Assembly (NCBI RefSeq): GCF_032852305.1
Contig: NZ_CP136594.1
Coordinates: forward strand, 2,889,501 to 2,953,500
DNA from: Parasphingorhabdus sp. SCSIO 66989
Lineage (GTDB): Bacteria; Pseudomonadota; Alphaproteobacteria; Sphingomonadales; Sphingomonadaceae
Length of the DNA stretch: 64,000 nucleotides
Direction of reading: 5' to 3'
The notes beneath the pieces are model-generated. The model worked only from the letters and a program-made list of their open reading frames with translations. It did not search any database and was not told the DNA's origin. Every line of letters starts with the position of its first letter. Position 1 is the first letter of the stretch. Of this stretch, positions 26,872-36,094 are shown piece after piece. A program made the translations under genes and the position numbers.

Positions 26872-28070
26872 CCTCCTCTCCCCTGCTCACCTCGGCGCTG
26901 GAAATCCTTGAAAAGCTGATCAGCTTTGACACCACCTCGCGCGGCTCCAATCTTGAGCTGATCGCCTGGGTCGAGGACTATCTGGCGCAACATGGCGTCA
27001 GCGCCAGCCGCGTCGCCAATACGCCCGGCGAAGATGGCGTTAAAAAAGCCAATCTCTTCGCCACTATCGGCCCCGAAGTTCCCGGCGGTGTGATCCTCTC
27101 AGGCCATAGCGATGTCGTGCCGGTCGATGGCCAGCCCTGGACCAGCGACCCATGGACGATGACGCCGCGCGAAGTGGAAGGCGAAGACCGGCTCTATGGC
27201 CGCGGCACCGCCGATATGAAAGGCTTTCTCGCGCTGGCGCTCGCCACCGTGCCGCTGTTCGTCAAGGGGAGCAAACCCGTCCATCTCGCGATCAGCTATG
27301 ATGAGGAAGTTGGCTGTCAAGGCGCCCCGGCGATGATCGCGCGGCTGGCCGAGACCATCGCGCCGCCGCTCTGCGCGATTATCGGCGAGCCGAGCCTGAT
27401 GCAGCCGATCAGCGGGCATAAGGGCATCAATGTCTATGAGGTGCATGTCACCGGCAAGGAGGCGCATAGCAGCCTGCCGCATCTCGGCGTCTCGGCGACC
27501 ATGGTGGCGGTCGATCTGATGGCCGAACTGCGCGAACTGGCGCTGGCGCTGGAGGGCAATCCGCCTGCGGGCTCCGGCTTTGTCCCGCCGCATGCAACGC
27601 TGACCATCGGCACGATCCAGGGCGGCACCGCGGCCAATATCTTGGCGCGCGAATGCCGCTTTACCTTTGATCTGCGCTGCCCGCCCGGCATCACCGCCGA
27701 GGAAGTGCTGGTCCCCTTCCGCGCCGACATAGCCCGCGCCGACGCCGCGATAGGCGCGCAATGTTCAGAGGGCGGCGTGACCCTCACCCAAATCGCCAAC
27801 GCCCCGCCGCTGGCACCGACAGAACACAACCCCGCCGAAACCCTGGCCCGCAGCCTCAGCCCCGCGGTAAAACCCGGCGATAACAGCCCCGCCGGCCAAG
27901 TCTCCTACGCCGCCGAGGCCGGCCAGTTCCAGCAAGCCGGCTTCCCCACCATCATCTGCGGCCCCGGCTCCATAGAACAAGCGCACCAGCCGGACGAATG
28001 GATCGCAGTCGAGCAAATGGCGCAGGGGGTTATGTTTATGGAGCGATTGGCGGCGGAGTTGGGAAAATAG
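26868..28070 (+). CDS. argE: Acetylornithine deacetylase-type M20 peptidase
   Basis: 400 residues, M20 fold. Metal ligands: His in LSGHSDVVPVDGQPW, Asp in YGRGTADMKGF, Glu pair in SYDEEVGCQG, Glu in IIGEPSLMQP and a late His in IEQAHQPDEW. The pattern is that of proteobacterial ArgE, which removes acetate from N-acetylornithine in arginine synthesis; other M20 amidohydrolases with the same motifs cannot be fully excluded. ATG overlaps the previous stop by 4 bp. No other arg gene is adjacent. Confidence 0.88.
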   Translation: MTSSPLLTSALEILEKLISFDTTSRGSNLELIAWVEDYLAQHGVSASRVANTPGEDGVKKANLFATIGPEVPGGVILSGHSDVVPVDGQPWTSDPWTMTPREVEGEDRLYGRGTADMKGFLALALATVPLFVKGSKPVHLAISYDEEVGCQGAPAMIARLAETIAPPLCAIIGEPSLMQPISGHKGINVYEVHVTGKEAHSSLPHLGVSATMVAVDLMAELRELALALEGNPPAGSGFVPPHATLTIGTIQGGTAANILARECRFTFDLRCPPGITAEEVLVPFRADIARADAAIGAQCSEGGVTLTQIANAPPLAPTEHNPAETLARSLSPAVKPGDNSPAGQVSYAAEAGQFQQAGFPTIICGPGSIEQAHQPDEWIAVEQMAQGVMFMERLAAELGK

Positions 28071-28265
28071 CCTGCGACCGCAACTCGCCATTACAAATAG
28101 TGCCTAGCTGCACGCCATGCTTTGCGGTTTAGAGACCGTCAGGCTCTCACACAATCCTCGGTAAGCTACAAATGGCTGAATATCAAATTTGTTCCAACGT
28201 GCAAAACTGATCGGAGCATCCGTTCTACAGCGAAGGGCTAACGGTCCCATTTCACCGGAAAAATC

Positions 28266-28910
28266 TCAGCTAGGCGGCGCGTCTTCTGCTGTGGGTGGCA
28301 CCGTAAGGCTGTCATCTGATCCGGGATTATCTGGCGTCAATTGCACATCGCTGCCCGCCGCCTGTGCAGCCGCGGCTTCTTCCGCTTCGCGCTGTTTGCG
28401 ATAGGCCTCCAGCTCGGACTGGCGCTCCAGCTCGGCAGCTTCGACCAGCGCGGCTTCTTCATCAATACGCGACAAGCGTTCCTGGCGCGCTTGCTCGATT
28501 AGACGGCCTGCCTGGACATCGGCATTGTTACGCTGTGCCGAATAATAATTGTTGATCAACTGGGTGGTACAGCCGGTGAACCCGCCAACACCAACAGGGG
28601 AACAACTGTTCGTTCCCGTTGCGCCAACGGTTTCAAGCGATTGCACCCGCAACGCCCAAGCCTGGTTTTTCGGGTCATTCGGGTCACCGCGCAGATTGGG
28701 TGGAATGCGATAACGCTCTGACTCATCAAAGCGGACGCAAACCACAATCTCGTCCGCATCAACCGAAGGCTCACACTCATCATCGCCATAAACGGGCTTT
28801 TGTACGATCCGTTCGGCGACATCGGCGGGAACCTCGGACTGCGCCCATGCCGGAATTGGCGCGGCAATCAGGCCGAATGTGGCTGCAACAATAAGTGGAC
28901 CCTTGGGCAT
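28266..28910 (-). CDS. Unrecognised secreted protein with coiled-coil C-terminus
   Basis: 214 residues from ATG 28910, preceded by CGGAG; the GTG at 28925 is rejected. Signal peptide VAATFGLIAAPIPAWAQS. The mature part has a Cys-containing segment (DDECEPSVDADEIVVCVRFDESERYRIPPNLR) and a pair in NSCSPVGVGGFTGCTTQ, then a charged helical stretch (about 135-190, ARQERLSRIDEEAALVEAAELERQSE) likely forming a coiled coil. The C-VR-ES-RYRIP segment is a common feature of sphingomonad exported proteins. Function unknown. Confidence 0.75.
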   Translation of the reverse strand: MPKGPLIVAATFGLIAAPIPAWAQSEVPADVAERIVQKPVYGDDECEPSVDADEIVVCVRFDESERYRIPPNLRGDPNDPKNQAWALRVQSLETVGATGTNSCSPVGVGGFTGCTTQLINNYYSAQRNNADVQAGRLIEQARQERLSRIDEEAALVEAAELERQSELEAYRKQREAEEAAAAQAAGSDVQLTPDNPGSDDSLTVPPTAEDAPPS

Positions 28911-29043
28911 ATCAATCTCCGTCACGCGGCCTGCAAGGCCGGACCGGGAATGGTCCCGGCATGTTCCTTATGGCGATTAGGCGAATGTGGCTGAATGATT
29001 GGTGAAAGCCCCCGCCTCTCGCTTAAAAGGCATTTGGCGCAAT

Positions 29044-29562
29044 TCAGACGCGCTTGGCAAGGGCAATCGCGGCACGACATCCAAGACGGATCATTCCGGT
29101 CATCAGCGGATAAGCAGGTGCCTGCTCAGCGCCCTGCTCCAGCGCCTCATGCTTGTGCTCCAGCTCTTCCTCGCGGAATTTGGCTATGGCTTCGGACAAT
29201 TCCGGGTCTGCGTCGCCCAGTTCATCAAGCTGATCCTGATAATGTTTGTCGATCTCGGTCTCGACCGCGACGGTGCAGGCCATAGCGGCTTCCGGGCCAA
29301 TCAGCGCGGTTGCGGCACCTAAACCGAAACCCGCTACATCCCAGAAGGGCTGTAAAGCCGTTGGGCGCACGCCGCGCTCGACAATCAGCTTGTCAAAAAA
29401 TTCGCGATGCACCTTTTCCTGCTCTGCCATACCAGCGATAGCGCGCGCCGAAGGGTGGCGATTGCCCATGACCGCGAGCTGCCCCTCATAAATCCGGGTC
29501 GCGCCAAATTCTCCCGCCTGATCGACACGGATCATCGAGTCTATTTCCGCCTTATCCGCCAT
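29044..29562 (-). CDS. coq7: Demethoxyubiquinone hydroxylase Coq7
   Basis: 172 residues, di-iron ferritin-like fold. Ligand motifs are in order: Glu in DQAGEFGATRIYEG, ExxH in EQEKVHREFF, Glu in VAVETEIDKHY and ExxH in REEELEHKHEA. It hydroxylates demethoxyubiquinone in ubiquinone synthesis. It follows dsbB by 3 bp, and that follows the ctp gene, so these three form one minus-strand operon. Confidence 0.94.
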   Translation of the reverse strand: MADKAEIDSMIRVDQAGEFGATRIYEGQLAVMGNRHPSARAIAGMAEQEKVHREFFDKLIVERGVRPTALQPFWDVAGFGLGAATALIGPEAAMACTVAVETEIDKHYQDQLDELGDADPELSEAIAKFREEELEHKHEALEQGAEQAPAYPLMTGMIRLGCRAAIALAKRV

Positions 29563-29565
29563 ATA

Positions 29566-30045
29566 TCATGCACCCTTGCTGCTGCGCGCCATCATGAAGA
29601 TGATAATAGCGCCAAAGACCGAGAAGAGGAAGTTAAAGCCCGCCAGGGAGATACCGAACACGCTCCACGGTGCAGTGTCACAACGCACTATCGGCGCATC
29701 CATGATCGCATCGAGTGTCTGCGCCGCGTCCAACCCCTGCTCAAAGCCGGATGCGCAAGAGGTGATCCCTTCCCACCAGCCATATTCCACCCCGGCGTGG
29801 AAACCACCAATGGTACCTGAAATCAGGATAGCGAGAGCAGCGAGCAATGTCAGCGGTCGAGCCATCACCGAGCGGTTCAGCACCAGCGCCAATCCGCCCA
29901 ACACAATGGCGGCATAGTGCGGCCAGCGTTGCCACATGCACATTTCACACGGGAAAAGACCAAAGCCATATTCGCTGATCAGCGCACCCGCAATAAGTCC
30001 CAATGGCAGCACAAATGCCAGCAGGCTCGCCCATTTATTGCTCAT
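29566..30045 (-). CDS. dsbB: Disulfide bond formation protein B
   Basis: 159 residues with four transmembrane helices. The first redox pair is Cys33/Cys36 (FPCEMCMW) and the second Cys97/Cys122 in the periplasmic loop. DsbB reoxidises DsbA and passes electrons to ubiquinone, which fits its position next to the ubiquinone gene coq7. Start ATG 30045; 3 bp from coq7 and 30 bp after ctp. Confidence 0.93.
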   Translation of the reverse strand: MSNKWASLLAFVLPLGLIAGALISEYGFGLFPCEMCMWQRWPHYAAIVLGGLALVLNRSVMARPLTLLAALAILISGTIGGFHAGVEYGWWEGITSCASGFEQGLDAAQTLDAIMDAPIVRCDTAPWSVFGISLAGFNFLFSVFGAIIIFMMARSSKGA

Positions 30046-30075
30046 GGGTATCCTTCAATTCGCGCAGTAATACGG

Positions 30076-31437
30076 TCAGTTCTTGCGCGTGTTACCACCG
30101 GTGCGCGCAGCCAGACGCGCGCTGGCCTCTGTGGTGCGGCCAATGGTTTCCAGCGCATAATGCAGTTGAAAGTCCTCTACGCCCTTCTCTTCCAGCTCTT
30201 CAGCGCTGGTCGAGAAACGCGGATCTTCAACGGTATCATCTTCAAGCACATCATCATCAATATCGACTTCATTGATCAGATGACCACGCAGATCGGATTC
30301 GCGGAAACGGATACGCGTCTTGTAATCCGGGTCGGACAATTGCGGCACAACAATATCGGGGCGAATACCGCCCTCCTGCACCGATTTGCCATTGGGCGTG
30401 AAGTAACGCGCCGTAGTGAGTTTCAGCGCAGTGGTGCGCGACAGAGGCTGCAGCGTCTGCACCGAGCCTTTACCAAAGGTCTGGTTACCCATGATCAGCG
30501 CGCGATTATGATCCTTCAGCGCACCGGCCACGATTTCCGAAGCCGAGGCAGAACCAGCATCGACCAGTACAATCACCGGCAAATTGCGGGCATAGTCGCC
30601 GGGCCGCGCAAAGAAGCGCTCAATATCGCCCTTGCGCCGACCGCGTTGGGAAACAATTTCGCCTTTGTCCAGGAAGACGTCACTCACCGCCACAGCCTCA
30701 TCAAGCAGGCCGCCCGGATTGGAGCGCAGATCAAGCACGATACCATCAGGCTTGCCACCCAGCTTTTCTTCAATATCGCTGATCGCATTGCGCACATCCG
30801 CACCAACATCGGCGGTAAAGCTGGAAATGCTGATGACGCCAATATTGTCTTCAATCTCCCAGGTCACCGGGGTGAGTTCAATAATCGCACGGGTGATATC
30901 GACATCAAAAGGCTTGTCACGACCGGGGCGGACAATGGTGAGGTTGATCGTTGTGCCCGCCTCGCCGCGCATCTGATCAACCGCCTCGTCCAGCGTGCCG
31001 CCAAAGATCAGCTTGCCATCGAGATGGGTGATAAAGTCGCCAGCCTTGATACCGGCCTTGAACGCCGGGGTGTCCTTGGTCGGCGCGATGACCTTTACCG
31101 CACCATCCTGCATCGTCACCGAGAGGCCAAGGCCGCCATAGGACCCTTCGGTCTGGGTGCGTAGATTCTCAAAATCATGCGCATCGAGAAAGGAACTGTG
31201 CGGATCAAGGCTGGAGAGCATACCATCAATCGCGCCGCGCATCAGGTCTTCTTCGGTCACCTCATCGACATAGTCCATGCGAACACGTTGCAGCACGGTG
31301 AGAAACTCTTCCATCCCGTCATAGGATTTCGCATCCACTGCGGAAATAGCCGCTGTAGTCGCTGGAATGGTCGCCAAGGCGGTGACCAGCAGCGAAGCGC
31401 CAATAAGATTGGATGAGAAAAGACGAGAGGCAGCCAT
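30076..31437 (-). CDS. Carboxy-terminal processing protease, S41A
   Basis: 453 residues from ATG 31437 (AAGGA upstream). An N-terminal signal or anchor is followed by a PDZ domain (about 95-175: GLGLSVTMQDGAVKVIAPTKDTPAFKAGIKAGDFITHLDGK) and the S41 catalytic core. The Ser nucleophile is in DAGSASASEIVAGALKD near 298 and the Lys in TFGKGSVQTL near 321. It trims periplasmic or envelope proteins and, in relatives, murein hydrolases. First gene of the ctp-dsbB-coq7 unit. Confidence 0.92.
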   Translation of the reverse strand: MAASRLFSSNLIGASLLVTALATIPATTAAISAVDAKSYDGMEEFLTVLQRVRMDYVDEVTEEDLMRGAIDGMLSSLDPHSSFLDAHDFENLRTQTEGSYGGLGLSVTMQDGAVKVIAPTKDTPAFKAGIKAGDFITHLDGKLIFGGTLDEAVDQMRGEAGTTINLTIVRPGRDKPFDVDITRAIIELTPVTWEIEDNIGVISISSFTADVGADVRNAISDIEEKLGGKPDGIVLDLRSNPGGLLDEAVAVSDVFLDKGEIVSQRGRRKGDIERFFARPGDYARNLPVIVLVDAGSASASEIVAGALKDHNRALIMGNQTFGKGSVQTLQPLSRTTALKLTTARYFTPNGKSVQEGGIRPDIVVPQLSDPDYKTRIRFRESDLRGHLINEVDIDDDVLEDDTVEDPRFSTSAEELEEKGVEDFQLHYALETIGRTTEASARLAARTGGNTRKN

Positions 31438-31671
31438 CAAACAAGTCCTTTGCGATTCATTATGCCGTGCGCATGGTTACAATATCGCATATTCCGCGCC
31501 CAAACGCATGACCATCATGCGCTAAAGTTGCGAAATTGCCAAATCCGTTAACCGCAATTATCATTGCGCATGTGTCAACAGGTCTGACAGCAATATAATA
31601 ACCTACAGGATATGGTATCCCGCATATGAACCTGCAATGAGCAAAATTGTATCAAATCCGCTCAAGGAGCG

Positions 31672-32832
31672 TCAGGCAACATGGGTCTGGTCGTTCTGCC
31701 AAGGCTCGGTAGAGACAATCCAACCGCCGCCGAGGACGCGATCACCAGCATAGACCACCGCCGCCTGACCTGGTGCCACACCATATTCCGGCTTAAGGAA
31801 GCGGATGACATTGCCATCCATGCGCCCAGGAACCGGTCTGGAAAGCGAACGCACTTTGACGGTCAGCTCTTCATGCGCGTCCTCATCAGGCGCTCCGCCA
31901 ATCCAGTTCACATCGCGGATTGCAGCAGCCTGCACAGCCAACGCGATTTTCGGGCCGACAATCACCTGCTGCTTGGCCGCATCAAGACGGATGACATAAA
32001 GCGGCTCAGGCTGGCCGCCAATCTCCAGACCTCTACGCTGGCCCACGGTATAGTGGATCAGCCCCTTATGCTGGCCCATAACCCGGCCATCAATATGAAC
32101 GATATCGCCGACAGTCTCGGCTTCGGGCCGCACCTTGCGAACAATGCGCGCATAATCGCCATCGGGGACGAAGCAGATATCCTGACTATCGGGCTTCAGC
32201 GCCACGACAAGTCCCATTTCTTTAGCAATCTCGCGCACCACCGGCTTGGGCATATCGCCCAGCGGGAAGCGCAGATAGTCAATCTGTTCATCGGTGGTGG
32301 CAAACAGGAAATAGCTCTGGTCGCGCGCCGGATCAAAGGCGCGATGCAGTTGCGCCCGGCCATCTTCGCCGACAACACGGCGGACATAATGACCGGTGGC
32401 CAGACAATCGGCACCCAGATCACGCGCCATCTTGAGCAGGTCAGTGAACTTCACCCCCATATTGCACTGGATACACGGGATCGGCGTCCGCCCGGCGAGA
32501 TATTCATCGGCAAAATTGTCGATCACAGAATCGCGAAAGCGGCTTTCGTGATCAAAGACATAATGCGCAATGCCCAGTCGCTCGGCGACAGCCCGCGCAT
32601 CCCGGATATCCTGCCCGGCACAGCAGGAGCCGGTGCGATTCACCGCCTCGCCATGATCATAGAGCTGCAAGGTAATGCCAATCGTCTCTGCGCCACTGGC
32701 CGCAGCCAAAGCGGCGACCACGGACGAATCCACCCCACCCGACATCGCAACCACGATGCGCTTGCCGGACAGGTCTTCGCCCAGCTGGAAATCAGCCTGC
32801 TGCCTTATCATTGGTGAGAGAGTGTCAACCAT
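31672..32832 (-). CDS. mnmA: tRNA-specific 2-thiouridylase MnmA
   Basis: 386 residues from ATG 32832. PP-loop [12 protein letters not shown], catalytic Cys in [14 protein letters not shown], second Cys in [12 protein letters not shown]. It thiolates U34 of tRNA Glu, Gln and Lys. The frame is open to 32910, and an ATG also occurs at 32811; none of the three starts has a convincing Shine-Dalgarno, so the start is uncertain by up to 33 codons. Single gene. Confidence 0.92.
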   Translation of the reverse strand: MVDTLSPMIRQQADFQLGEDLSGKRIVVAMSGGVDSSVVAALAAASGAETIGITLQLYDHGEAVNRTGSCCAGQDIRDARAVAERLGIAHYVFDHESRFRDSVIDNFADEYLAGRTPIPCIQCNMGVKFTDLLKMARDLGADCLATGHYVRRVVGEDGRAQLHRAFDPARDQSYFLFATTDEQIDYLRFPLGDMPKPVVREIAKEMGLVVALKPDSQDICFVPDGDYARIVRKVRPEAETVGDIVHIDGRVMGQHKGLIHYTVGQRRGLEIGGQPEPLYVIRLDAAKQQVIVGPKIALAVQAAAIRDVNWIGGAPDEDAHEELTVKVRSLSRPVPGRMDGNVIRFLKPEYGVAPGQAAVVYAGDRVLGGGWIVSTEPWQNDQTHVA

Positions 32833-33051
32833 GCGCGCCACATAGGGTGATTCTGCCAGATTTGCCAGTATTTGCGTGAATCGCGGTCGCCAGATGCCGG
32901 TTGGAGCCATTAAATCAGCTTTTCACAGGCTCGGCGCGCAAAGAGACTGCGCCATTCTGATGGGGTCGGCAAGACAAAATTAACCAAGACTAATCAGCCG
33001 TCAATGCCGCTTTTACCGGACTTTAGAGAGTGCCGATATATAGGCTGATAC

Positions 33052-33441
33052 ATGGATATGAACTTCCCCCATAAGCGGCCAGCGCATTGGCCGCATGATC
33101 CGGCGCTTGCCGAGACACGGCGAGAATTGCGTCCGGTGACCTATGCCGAGCTGATTGCGCTGTCACATTCCGCCATATCCGTGGCAGGTCAGTCCAATTT
33201 GGGCGTATCCGCTATTGGCCAAAGCGCCGCAAAGTCGCATCATTCATCAGATATTGAGGCAAAAGCATCGGAAACCGATGATTGGCAATGGCCCCGAAGG
33301 ATCGAAATGCTGGGCAAAGGCAATGTATCCATTGCGGCCCGGCCTGATCAGGGAATGGGCAGTTTCGCCGATGCTGTTCAACCTTTGCCTCCGGGGGATG
33401 ACATAGAGCAGAGTGATGCAGCGAGAGGGCAAAGCAACTGA
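33052..33441 (+). CDS. Unrecognised small hydrophilic protein
   Basis: 129 residues, no hydrophobic segment, no known motif. The N-terminal third (PHDPALAETRRELRPVTYAELIALSHSAISVAGQSN) looks helical and better conserved in character than the rest. It lies 116 bp upstream of sciP on the same strand. Codon use is consistent with coding, but the evidence is mainly length and position. Confidence 0.5.
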   Translation: MDMNFPHKRPAHWPHDPALAETRRELRPVTYAELIALSHSAISVAGQSNLGVSAIGQSAAKSHHSSDIEAKASETDDWQWPRRIEMLGKGNVSIAARPDQGMGSFADAVQPLPPGDDIEQSDAARGQSN

Positions 33442-33557
33442 CGTAAAGGGTTACCATCCTGTTTACCTTGCGCATTTAGCATCTGGCAAAGGCTGGAACG
33501 TATAGAATGGCGGACAAGAAAACGGGGCATGATGATGAGAATGAGATTGAGGACCGC

Positions 33558-33857
33558 ATGATTGAGAATCAGAAAATAAAGCCGGACCGGGTCATCGGGC
33601 CTTTGGGCGAACCGCTGACGCTGGACACGCTTCCCCCGCGCGATACCCGTCGCTGGGTGGTTCGGCGCAAGGCTGAGGTGGTCGCTGCGGTCAATGGTGG
33701 ACTGCTTACCATTGATGAAGTGTGCGAGCGCTATGATCTCACTCTGGAAGAATTTGCCTCATGGCAGCGCGCGGTTGACCGTTCGGGAATGCCGGGCCTG
33801 CGCGTCACCCGCATTCAGCATTATCGCGACCTCTACGAACGGCAGCAGAAATACTGA
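33558..33857 (+). CDS. sciP: SciP-like CtrA inhibitor (DUF1153)
   Basis: 99 residues from ATG 33558, which has GAGG 6 bp upstream and gives the family's usual length; an in-frame ATG at 33507 would add 17 acidic residues. The DUF1153 helix-turn-helix is clear: DRVIGPLGEPLTLDTLPP, RWVVRRKAEVVAAVNGGLLTIDEVCERYDLTLEEFASWQRAVDR, and RVTRIQHYRDLY. In Caulobacter SciP restrains CtrA-dependent transcription through the cell cycle. A TTAC-rich stretch at 33451-33470 is only loosely like a CtrA box. Confidence 0.88.
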   Translation: MIENQKIKPDRVIGPLGEPLTLDTLPPRDTRRWVVRRKAEVVAAVNGGLLTIDEVCERYDLTLEEFASWQRAVDRSGMPGLRVTRIQHYRDLYERQQKY

Positions 33858-34185
33858 AGAATAACTAGGGTCAGGATGCATGACTTGGATCTCAAGCTCC
33901 AACTCCCTCCAATAGCTTAGAAGCAATGCGCATATGCGCGTCCTATAATCAGGTTTTACATGCCAACCTGATCCTGCACCTCTTTCCCAGAACCATCTGA
34001 AAAATATATGGCTTTTCGCGACTCAGTGGCTGAATGGCTGGTGCAACGCTATAATGGTGCCACTGGCTTGGGCGTTGTCCATTGCCTGAAACCAGCCATT
34101 CTGGCAAAGGCGCGACGTCTTTGGCCTGTCATCATAGATCGCTATGATGTTTTCAGGCTCTTCAGATAAGCAGAGGGACACAAAA
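33858..34185. other. Intergenic region with two inverted repeats
   Basis: 328 bp without a credible gene. 33948-33972 holds an 8-bp inverted repeat (ATCAGGTT/AACCTGAT, 9-base loop) that could end sciP transcription. 34032-34101 holds a perfect 11-bp repeat (GAATGGCTGGT with ACCAGCCATTC) enclosing a second 6-bp pair (CAACGC/GCGTTG), a plausible structured leader for the next gene. Confidence 0.5.
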
Positions 34186-34449
34186 ATGGGTTGGATTGTT
34201 GCAATTATCGTAGGCGGTATCTCAGGCTGGTTGGCCAGCATGGTGATGAACCGCGATGCCAGTATGGGCATTTTCTGGAACGTCGTGGTCGGCATTATTG
34301 GCTCGAGCATCGGCAATTGGGTCGGCGGCTTTTTCGGTTTCGGTGGCACGATTCAGCAGTTCTCCCTAAGTGGCCTGTTCACCTCCTTTGTCGGCGCCGT
34401 CATTCTGCTGGGTGTGCTGAACCTGATCCAGCGCGGCAAGGTTCGCTAA
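34186..34449 (+). CDS. GlsB/YeaQ/YmgE-family membrane protein
   Basis: 87 residues with three glycine-rich hydrophobic helices: WIVAIIVGGISGWLASMVM, FWNVVVGIIGSSIGNWVGGFFGF and LFTSFVGAVILLGVLNLI. This is the transglycosylase-associated/GlsB family, often stress-induced; no enzyme activity is shown. Start ATG 34186 with GAGGGA upstream. Confidence 0.9.
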   Translation: MGWIVAIIVGGISGWLASMVMNRDASMGIFWNVVVGIIGSSIGNWVGGFFGFGGTIQQFSLSGLFTSFVGAVILLGVLNLIQRGKVR

Positions 34450-34494
34450 AACGCGACCACCGGCGAATCTCGCCAGGGAAACACAAGCCTAAAA

Positions 34495-34530
34495 CGCCTG
34501 GGCCGGATATGCCGCGCCCGGGCGCTTTTG
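34495..34530 (+). terminator. Rho-independent terminator
   Basis: Stem CGCCTGGGC (34495-34503) pairs with GCCCGGGCG (34516-34524, one G-U), followed by CTTTT. It lies 45 bp after the GlsB-type gene. Confidence 0.6.
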
Positions 34531-34673
34531 CGTGTCACATCGGTGAAAATGCAGAAAATTGTCGTTCCGCAAGACAAACAAGGCGATCTCTTCGACAAGT
34601 GGCATGGGGCGGAATTGCATCGCCAGTGCTCGCGGCATATTACGAACCTAGGATGAACAGCAATCTTGCACAC

Positions 34674-34697
34674 GGTGCATTATTGAGATAATACACT
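34674..34697. promoter_or_regulatory. Operator GGTG-N16-CACT over the RND operon promoter
   Basis: Imperfect palindrome with half-sites GTGCATT (34675-34681) and AATACAC (34690-34696) spaced 8 bp. A promoter candidate, -35 TTGCAC (34666-34671), 17-bp spacer, -10 TAATAC (34689-34694), is covered by it, as expected for repression. The same spacing and half-sites occur at 40628-40651. I recall GGTG-N16-CACC as the operator form of some YtrA-type GntR regulators; that match is from memory. No such regulator is encoded in this window. Confidence 0.55.
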
Positions 34698-34807
34698 ATA
34701 GGAAATGCGAAGATAGCTGTCCGGTTCATCAGGGAGTTATGAACCGGCAAGCCCAACCCCTAATCACCGGGTGAGGGCTGCATAGATGCAATTGAGAGAA
34801 GTGCTGA

Positions 34808-36043
34808 ATGAAACACGAGACCAAGATTAGCGGCGAGCGTATTGAAACGCCGGTCGAGTCACCGCTTCACGATGTGGAACAGGACGAGTTGAAGGGCTCT
34901 AGCGGTCGTCGCAATCTAATCATTGCGGCTATTGTTGCCGCGGCTGTGATCATCGGCGGCATCGTGTATTTTTCAGGCACCGGCGCGGGAGAGACGAGTG
35001 TCGCCGCGGGTGCGGATGAGGGCAGCAGCCAGGCTGTGACGGTTGTCGTTCCGGGCAGCAGCACGGTGGAGCGGGTTATCAACGCCACTGGCACTTTTGC
35101 CGCGCGCCGCGAAATGCCGATTGGCGTCGCCGGGGAAGGCGGCCAGGTGATCCGCGTTCTGGTTGAACCTGGCACATGGGTCAAACAGGGCCAGGCGCTG
35201 GCGATTATCGACAAAGCCGTCCAGAATCAGCAGTCGCGCGCGCTTGCCGCAGAGATCGGCGTCGCCGAAGCTGATCTTCAACTGGCGCAAAACCAGCTTG
35301 AACGCGCCAAGCAGCTTGTCGGACGTGGTTTTATCTCGCAGGCGGATGTTGACCAGCGCACCGCAACCCGCGATCAGGCTATTGCACGGCTGGAAGTCGC
35401 CAAGGCGCGGTTGCGCGAACGGCAAGCCGCCAATGCCCGTTTGAACATCGTCGCGCCTGCCAGCGGACTGGTGCTGGAACGTAATGTCGAGCCGGGTCAG
35501 GTTGTCGGCGCAGGATCGGGCGTCTTGTTCCGTATGGCTGCAGGCGGCGAGATGGAATTGCGGGCCCAGCTAAGTGAGAGCGATCTTGCCGGGCTGTCCA
35601 ACGGTGTCACAGCCAAGGTTACCCCGACCGGTACGAGTAAGAGCTTTGAAGGTCAGGTCTGGCAGGTTGCACCGATTATCTCTGAACAATCGCGTCAGGG
35701 TATCGCCCGGATTGCCTTGCCTTATGATCCGGCGATACGACCGGGCGGTTTTGGCAGCGTGGCGATTGTTAGCGGCGCGACGGATTCTCCGGTGCTGCCG
35801 GAATCGGCGATCCAGAGCGATGCCAAAGGCGCCTATGTCTATATCGTCAGCAAGGATAACAAGGTTGAACGCCGCGATATTGAAACCGGTGGCGTGAATG
35901 CCAGCGGTATCACCGTCACCTCGGGCTTGGCCGGCAATGAGAAGGTCGTGCTCTATGCCGCCGGTTTCCTTAACCCTGGTGAGACCGTCAATCCGCAAGT
36001 GCGCGGAAACGAGCAGGTCGCCTCGGCAGGCAATGGTGGGTAA
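34808..36043 (+). CDS. RND efflux periplasmic adaptor (membrane fusion protein)
   Basis: 411 residues. A cytoplasmic start, one membrane helix (37-57), then a lipoyl half-motif (GQVIRVLVEPGTWVKQGQALAIID), a coiled-coil hairpin (about 140-205), the second lipoyl half (NIVAPASGLVLERNVEPGQVV) and beta-barrel and membrane-proximal domains. It connects the inner-membrane pump with an outer-membrane channel. First gene of an operon with the RND permease (51 bp) and DUF445. Promoter and operator lie at 34666-34697. Confidence 0.93.
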   Translation: MKHETKISGERIETPVESPLHDVEQDELKGSSGRRNLIIAAIVAAAVIIGGIVYFSGTGAGETSVAAGADEGSSQAVTVVVPGSSTVERVINATGTFAARREMPIGVAGEGGQVIRVLVEPGTWVKQGQALAIIDKAVQNQQSRALAAEIGVAEADLQLAQNQLERAKQLVGRGFISQADVDQRTATRDQAIARLEVAKARLRERQAANARLNIVAPASGLVLERNVEPGQVVGAGSGVLFRMAAGGEMELRAQLSESDLAGLSNGVTAKVTPTGTSKSFEGQVWQVAPIISEQSRQGIARIALPYDPAIRPGGFGSVAIVSGATDSPVLPESAIQSDAKGAYVYIVSKDNKVERRDIETGGVNASGITVTSGLAGNEKVVLYAAGFLNPGETVNPQVRGNEQVASAGNGG

Positions 36044-36094
36044 AGTTGGGCAGCGCAGCAATGCCACGGCTAACCAGTTGATTGGGACAGGACA

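Noticed and set aside
29917-31164. 415-codon plus-strand frame
   Set aside because: Antisense to dsbB and the ctp protease, whose motifs are complete; no recognisable motif of its own.
33451-33470. CtrA box upstream of sciP
   Set aside because: TTAC-like halves are present, but neither the TTAA core nor the 7-bp spacing fits well.
34023-34349. 108-codon minus-strand frame
   Set aside because: Overlaps the GlsB-type gene in antisense and the inverted repeat; hydrophobic mirror of a membrane protein.
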